64,000 nt of DNA, taken from positions 14,731-78,730 of the forward strand of contig JBPCIX010000021.1 of assembly GCA_051005875.1 (NCBI GenBank). Reading direction: 5' to 3'. Under the pieces are notes generated by a model. The model was not told the origin of the DNA, searched no databases, and was given only the letters and a program-made list of their open reading frames with translations. The position numbers and the translations under genes were made by a program. Below, one piece after another: positions 60,729 through 64,000 of the stretch. How positions within the stretch are numbered: position 1 is the first letter of the stretch; every line of letters starts with the position of its first letter. The DNA is from JBPCIX01 sp051005875. Its GTDB lineage: Bacteria; Actinomycetota; CADDZG01; JAHWKV01.

Positions 60729-61442
60729 TCAGGCGATTCTTAGGAACGACGTCAGCTCGGTGAGGACCTCCGGATTGCGGGAGAGCGCCAGCAGCGGCCA
60801 CGGCTGTTCGGCACACAACAGCTCGACTCCCCTGCTGGAAGCCATCCAGGGCCCGTCCGGGCGGGAAAAACGGCGAGCCCCGGCCGCCTCCGGGAAGGGC
60901 TGTTCGCTTAAGTACAGTTGAAGCCGCCGGCCGGCGGGGTCGCGGTAGGAGAAGCCGTCCACCGCTATCGCCCCTACCCGTCCGCTTCCTGCCGCAGTGA
61001 CCGCAAAGCCGATTTGGGTGAGGTCGGGAGCGGGCCGGGAGGCCGGCCTTACGGCCGGGATACGCCCGTCGGCGAAGTCGGTCAGTGCCTGGGCCACCGA
61101 CTCGGGCTGCCGCAACGGCGAAGGAGAATCTGCTCTGCGGGAAACCACCAGCGCCCCTGCTGCAATGATCGCCATAGCCGTCACGGCCCCCCCTATCCGC
61201 AGGAAGCGCCGGTTGGAAGACACGGCAGGTTGGCTTAGCACCAACGCCCTGATGGACTCGCTCAACCCCTGTGGCGCCAGCTCTCTTGCCGACTCGGCCG
61301 CCTCGCGTCCCCGGCGCGCCCGGGCAACCTCGCTCCAGCACTGCTCACAGGACAAAAGATGAGATTCAAACCGGCGTCCTGCTCTGCGGCTCATAGCCCC
61401 GCCGAGATAGGCGGCCGCATCCCTTTCTGGACTATGGGCCAC
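60729..61442 (-). CDS. Membrane anti-sigma factor with zinc-finger domain
   Basis: 237 residues from GTG 61442, which overlaps the sigma stop by 11 bases; a longer frame to 61493 would overlap more. The N-terminal zinc finger is H-x3-C-x2-C type in HLLSCEQCW. One membrane helix (GGAVTAMAIIAAGALVV) follows, then an extracytoplasmic domain of about 150 residues with no named family. It should bind the ECF sigma factor encoded just upstream and release it on an outside signal. Confidence 0.85.
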   Translation of the reverse strand: MAHSPERDAAAYLGGAMSRRAGRRFESHLLSCEQCWSEVARARRGREAAESARELAPQGLSESIRALVLSQPAVSSNRRFLRIGGAVTAMAIIAAGALVVSRRADSPSPLRQPESVAQALTDFADGRIPAVRPASRPAPDLTQIGFAVTAAGSGRVGAIAVDGFSYRDPAGRRLQLYLSEQPFPEAAGARRFSRPDGPWMASSRGVELLCAEQPWPLLALSRNPEVLTELTSFLRIA

Positions 61443-61959
61443 GGTCAATCGCTTTCTCTGCGTTAAGCCGTCCGGCCAGCGCTTTTCGGGCACGGTGCAC
61501 CCGGGAGAGCACGGTTCCCCGGGGCGCTCCGGTGACCCGGGCGGTCTCGGCCGCGGTCAGCCCCACCAGGTCGACCAGGGTCACTGCGATGCGCTGCTCT
61601 TCCGGCAGGTCCCACAAAGCTCTGCGGACCGCTGCCCCCGTGACGGAACTCAGCGCCTGGACGGCGGTGTCATCTTCGGCGACCTCCCTGGAGGCGGGAT
61701 CCGCTGCAAGCTGTTCGGCCGGCCGGCGGGAGCGCCACCGGTACTGAGAGCGGACTACGTTCAGGCAGATGGTCGCCAGCCAGGCCTCAACCTTTTCGGG
61801 GCGGCGGTGCGCCCGCCAGGCGCTGAAAGCTCTCAGATAGGTCTCCTGGACCAGATCTTCGGCCTCCTCCCGGCTCCGGGCGCACCTGCGGGCAAGGTTG
61901 TAGATGCGGTCTGCCGCCGGCAGCATCGCCTCGAGGAAGTCGAAATGGGGGTCTTTCAT
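61432..61959 (-). CDS. ECF RNA polymerase sigma factor
   Basis: 175 residues. Region 2: REEAEDLVQETYLRAFSAW and VEAWLATICLNVVRSQYRW. Region 4: LVDLVGLTAAETARVTGAP and GTVLSRVHRARKAL. The paired membrane anti-sigma factor follows. CATAAT lies exactly six bases before the ATG and no Shine-Dalgarno sequence is visible, so the mRNA is likely leaderless. Divergent from the small membrane-protein gene, which may be part of its regulon. Confidence 0.93.
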   Translation of the reverse strand: MKDPHFDFLEAMLPAADRIYNLARRCARSREEAEDLVQETYLRAFSAWRAHRRPEKVEAWLATICLNVVRSQYRWRSRRPAEQLAADPASREVAEDDTAVQALSSVTGAAVRRALWDLPEEQRIAVTLVDLVGLTAAETARVTGAPRGTVLSRVHRARKALAGRLNAEKAIDRGP

Positions 61960-62072
61960 GGTTTCATTATGTAATCAACTCCATATCGGCGGAATTGATT
62001 GCAATCAAAGGGCCGGCGGCGGCGTCCCCAATTGATGAGTCCGCAAATAGCGGCGCCAAAGGAGGCTTTTCA

Positions 62073-62516
62073 ATGAGTACGCACACGGAGACATCCGGGT
62101 TGGGCTTAGTGGGCACAACCCGTCTGCCGGCGGGAATTGCAGGAGGGCTTGCGGGGGGCCTTGTGTTCGGAACGATGATGCAGATGATGGGGGTGATTCC
62201 CATGATCGCCATGCTGGTCGGCAGCGAGTCGGTAATGGTGGGATGGATCGTTCATCTGGCGATATCGGCCTTTATCGGCGCCTCTTTTGCGGTTCTGTTC
62301 GGAACAAAGGCGTCTGCGTTTGGTCCCGCAGCCGGAATCGGCCTGGCCTACGGGGCAGCCTGGTGGGTGCTGGGGCCGCTTCTTCTAATGCCGGCCAAGC
62401 TCGGGATGCCGCTGTTTATGTTGAACACGATGGCGTGGCAGAGCCTTATGGGGCATTTGATGTACGGACTGGTTCTCGGCCTGGTCTACGCAGCCGTCCA
62501 CCGCAAGATGGCCTAG
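62073..62516 (+). CDS. Small multi-pass membrane protein
   Basis: 147 residues from ATG 62073, with AAAGGAGG upstream; the frame opens at 61995 but the later start has the ribosome site. Four membrane helices with many Gly, Ala and Met: MIGLAGG-style AGIAGGLAGGLVFGTMMQMM, then VGWIVHLAISAFIGASFAVL, GIGLAYGAAWWVLGPLLLMP and GHLMYGLVLGLVYAAVH. It resembles actinobacterial DUF-type membrane proteins with two related halves. Function unknown. Next to the ECF sigma pair and the rhodanese gene. Confidence 0.7.
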   Translation: MSTHTETSGLGLVGTTRLPAGIAGGLAGGLVFGTMMQMMGVIPMIAMLVGSESVMVGWIVHLAISAFIGASFAVLFGTKASAFGPAAGIGLAYGAAWWVLGPLLLMPAKLGMPLFMLNTMAWQSLMGHLMYGLVLGLVYAAVHRKMA

Positions 62517-62633
62517 CGACTTCCGCGGCGCCTTCCACGATGCCGCCCTGCCGCGAGCATGAATCCTGGTCTAATGAGCCTGCCGGAACCGAGACGCTTA
62601 GGACCCTTATAGGGGATGACGAAAGGAGGCACC

Positions 62634-63323
62634 ATGCCCGAAAGAATCGACCGGGCCCGCCTGCAACAACTGATGGAGTCGGGAGCCCAGGTCGTAGATG
62701 TTCTGCCGGAGGATGAATACCGGGAGCAGCACCTCCCGGGAGCGATCAACATTCCCCTGAAGCAACTGACGGCCGGGGCGGCGGCCCAGCTTAGCAAGCA
62801 GCGGCCGGTGATCGTTTATTGCTACGACTACCAGTGAGACATGAGTCCGAGGGCCGCGTGGCGGCTCGAGAGCCTGGGATTTCCCGACGTGTACCATTAC
62901 GTCGCCGGAGTCGCCGACTGGGCCGCGGCCGGGTTGCCGCTTGAAGGAGATGCAGCAACCGTGACGACGGCGGGCAACGTGGCCACAAAACAGACGGCTG
63001 TTTGCGCCCCCAATGATCCTGTCGGCGAAGTGGCGGCGCGGGCGGCTTCGGCCGGCGAAGACTCCTGCCTTGTCGTCAACGAACATCAGATAGTCCTCGG
63101 CCGCCTGTACTACAAGGACCTCGAGGGGGCCCCCGATGCCCTGGTCGCCGATGTGATGGATCCCGGCCCGAGCACCTTCAGGCCCAACGTGCCGGCGGAG
63201 GAGATCGCCGAGTTCATGAGGCAGAAGAACCTTAAGACAACGCCGATCACCACGTCAGACGGCAAGTACGTCGGCATGCTTCACCTTGACGCGGCCAAGG
63301 ACCTGGCCGTTCGAGAAAGATGA
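62634..63323 (+). CDS. Rhodanese-CBS protein with in-frame TGA at the catalytic Cys (candidate selenoprotein)
   Basis: Read through one TGA (62835-62837), the frame gives 229 residues from ATG 62634 (AAAGGAGG upstream). Residues 1-105 are a rhodanese domain: VVDVLPEDEYREQHLPGAIN, then VIVYCYDYQ, the TGA as residue 68, and DMSPRAAWRLESLGFPDVYH. Rhodaneses have a C-x4-R loop; the TGA is exactly six positions before the loop Arg, where the catalytic Cys belongs. The rest is a CBS pair (VTTAGNVATKQTAV, VADVMDPGPSTF). A hairpin follows the TGA. Likely a selenocysteine sulfurtransferase; otherwise a nonsense mutation of a TGC codon. If stopped, the second half could start at ATG 62841, without a ribosome site. 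Confidence 0.75.
62851..62867 (+). promoter_or_regulatory. Candidate bacterial SECIS hairpin after the in-frame TGA
   Basis: GGGCCGC (62851-62857), loop GTG, GCGGCTC (62861-62867): seven pairs with one G-U. The loop starts with G and lies 20 bases after the TGA. Bacterial SECIS elements need a small loop with G at its first or second position, about 16-37 bases from UGA; this fits. In GC-rich coding DNA such hairpins also arise by chance. Confidence 0.55.
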
Positions 63324-63389
63324 CCAACCGCCGCGCTTCAGCGGCGGGGCGCGCCCCGTCCGCTGCAAGCGCTGGTTGGGCCGCTGTAC

Positions 63390-63905
63390 TCATGCGGTAG
63401 CGCATTTCTTTACGGTATCCCAGGTGCGAGTAGTCACGTTAGCCCCGAACGTCTTCTCGATCAGGGTCATGAACACGGGGCCGCGCGGGTTTGGGACGTA
63501 AGTGGTAAAGACTTCGCGTCCCTTCATCACGAGGATGCGTACGCCTTCTGCCACGAGGGGCAGCGAAAGCATGGCATCGTGGGGTTTACGCAGAAACGTC
63601 ACGACCCGCTTTGCGTTCGCTGGCAGACGGAAGGTGGCGTAGGGGTCAGCCTCAATCAACTCGCGCAACTGCCTTGCCGGGCGCACAATGGTGTAAAAGG
63701 TGCGGCCGAGCTGCTTCGCCATCGCGGCTTCAGCCTCGCGTGCGAGCGCAGTATCCGATTGCGCGGGTGCGTCGAAGACGACGTTGCCACTCGAAAGCAC
63801 TGTCTTAACGTTCGTAAAACCTGCGCCTTCGAAGCAGCGCTTCAACTCCGCCATCTTCGCATTCATCGGGCTCACACCGCGAAGGAACGCAACATAACGA
63901 GGCAT
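63390..63905 (-). CDS. DUF1697 family protein
   Basis: 171 residues. The start MPRYVAFLRGVSPMNAKMAEL, then CFEGAGFTNVKTVLSSGNVVF, is the DUF1697 signature (FLRGIN-V...KM..L...F...GF.NV.TYI.SGNV.F). The role of the family is unknown. Codon use and GC look like the neighbours. It is convergent with the rhodanese-CBS gene. The remaining 95 bases of the window (63906-64000) show no gene. Confidence 0.92.
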   Translation of the reverse strand: MPRYVAFLRGVSPMNAKMAELKRCFEGAGFTNVKTVLSSGNVVFDAPAQSDTALAREAEAAMAKQLGRTFYTIVRPARQLRELIEADPYATFRLPANAKRVVTFLRKPHDAMLSLPLVAEGVRILVMKGREVFTTYVPNPRGPVFMTLIEKTFGANVTTRTWDTVKKCATA

Positions 63906-64000
63906 CTCCTCTCCTTCGTCTAGGCGGCCTAATTTCTGCTTATACGGACCCGGCTAATCGCGACGCCGGGTTTGTGAGGGTCCAGGCGACCTGGTGATTC

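Noticed and set aside
62841..63323. Separate CBS-domain gene starting after the TGA
   Set aside because: Its first residues (DMSPRAAWRLESLGF) complete the rhodanese domain and no ribosome site precedes ATG 62841.

Overview
The window looks like a chromosomal piece of a moderately high-GC actinobacterium (Actinomycetota), possibly from an uncultured or MAG-type lineage. The evidence is a PASTA-domain Ser/Thr kinase, the tail of a probable F420-dependent PPOX enzyme, a GTP-type PEP carboxykinase, a DUF222-HNH gene, a PDZ-Lon protease, LysM-transglycosylase and D,D-carboxypeptidase cell-wall genes, ATGA-coupled operons, and many GTG/TTG or apparently leaderless starts. The species cannot be named from this sequence.

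Layout. 1-6 kb: a cupredoxin lipoprotein and a 1457-residue secreted protein made of three multicopper-oxidase-like units. 6-11 kb: a response regulator, a D,D-carboxypeptidase, a PASTA kinase, a coiled-coil lipoprotein and a LysM transglycosylase. 11.4-19.6 kb: a complete branched-chain amino acid operon, ilvB-ilvN-ilvC-leuA-leuC-leuD-leuB, behind a leader peptide and attenuator-like hairpins. 19.7-24 kb: aminopeptidase N, an odd tRNA-Cys, an ECF sigma/anti-sigma pair and MsrA. 24-31 kb: CcdA and a copper ATPase, PDZ-Lon protease, a VanY-like peptidase with propeller-type repeats, a membrane protein with a degenerate protease motif, and MscS. 31-39 kb: a VOC dioxygenase, modABC, a PsiE-like protein behind a Cys-rich mini-ORF, PEP carboxykinase, CorA and TerC. 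39-47 kb: DUF222-HNH, two PIN toxin-antitoxin modules, NDH-2, DUF2277, PAP2-lipid kinase, DedA and PAP2. 47-57 kb: a frameshifted secreted protein and an H-NOX gene followed by three hybrid histidine kinases. 57-60.6 kb: an M4 protease with its emfourin inhibitor, two more toxin-antitoxin pairs, an orphan antitoxin and two tiny membrane proteins. 60.7-64 kb: a second ECF sigma/anti-sigma pair, a membrane protein, a rhodanese-CBS gene with an in-frame TGA, and DUF1697.

The most striking observation is the rhodanese-CBS gene at 62634-63323. A TGA codon stands exactly where the catalytic cysteine of the rhodanese loop is expected, reading continues in frame with conserved sequence, and a compact hairpin with a G-starting loop follows at SECIS-like spacing. 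This fits a selenocysteine rhodanese, although a nonsense mutation or a base error cannot be excluded from sequence alone.

Other system-level points are the leader-peptide attenuator before ilvB, the H-NOX/hybrid-kinase cluster (a likely nitric oxide phosphorelay), and a recurrent arrangement in which a -10 hexamer lies exactly six bases before the start codon, suggesting leaderless mRNAs, several of them for toxin-antitoxin operons.
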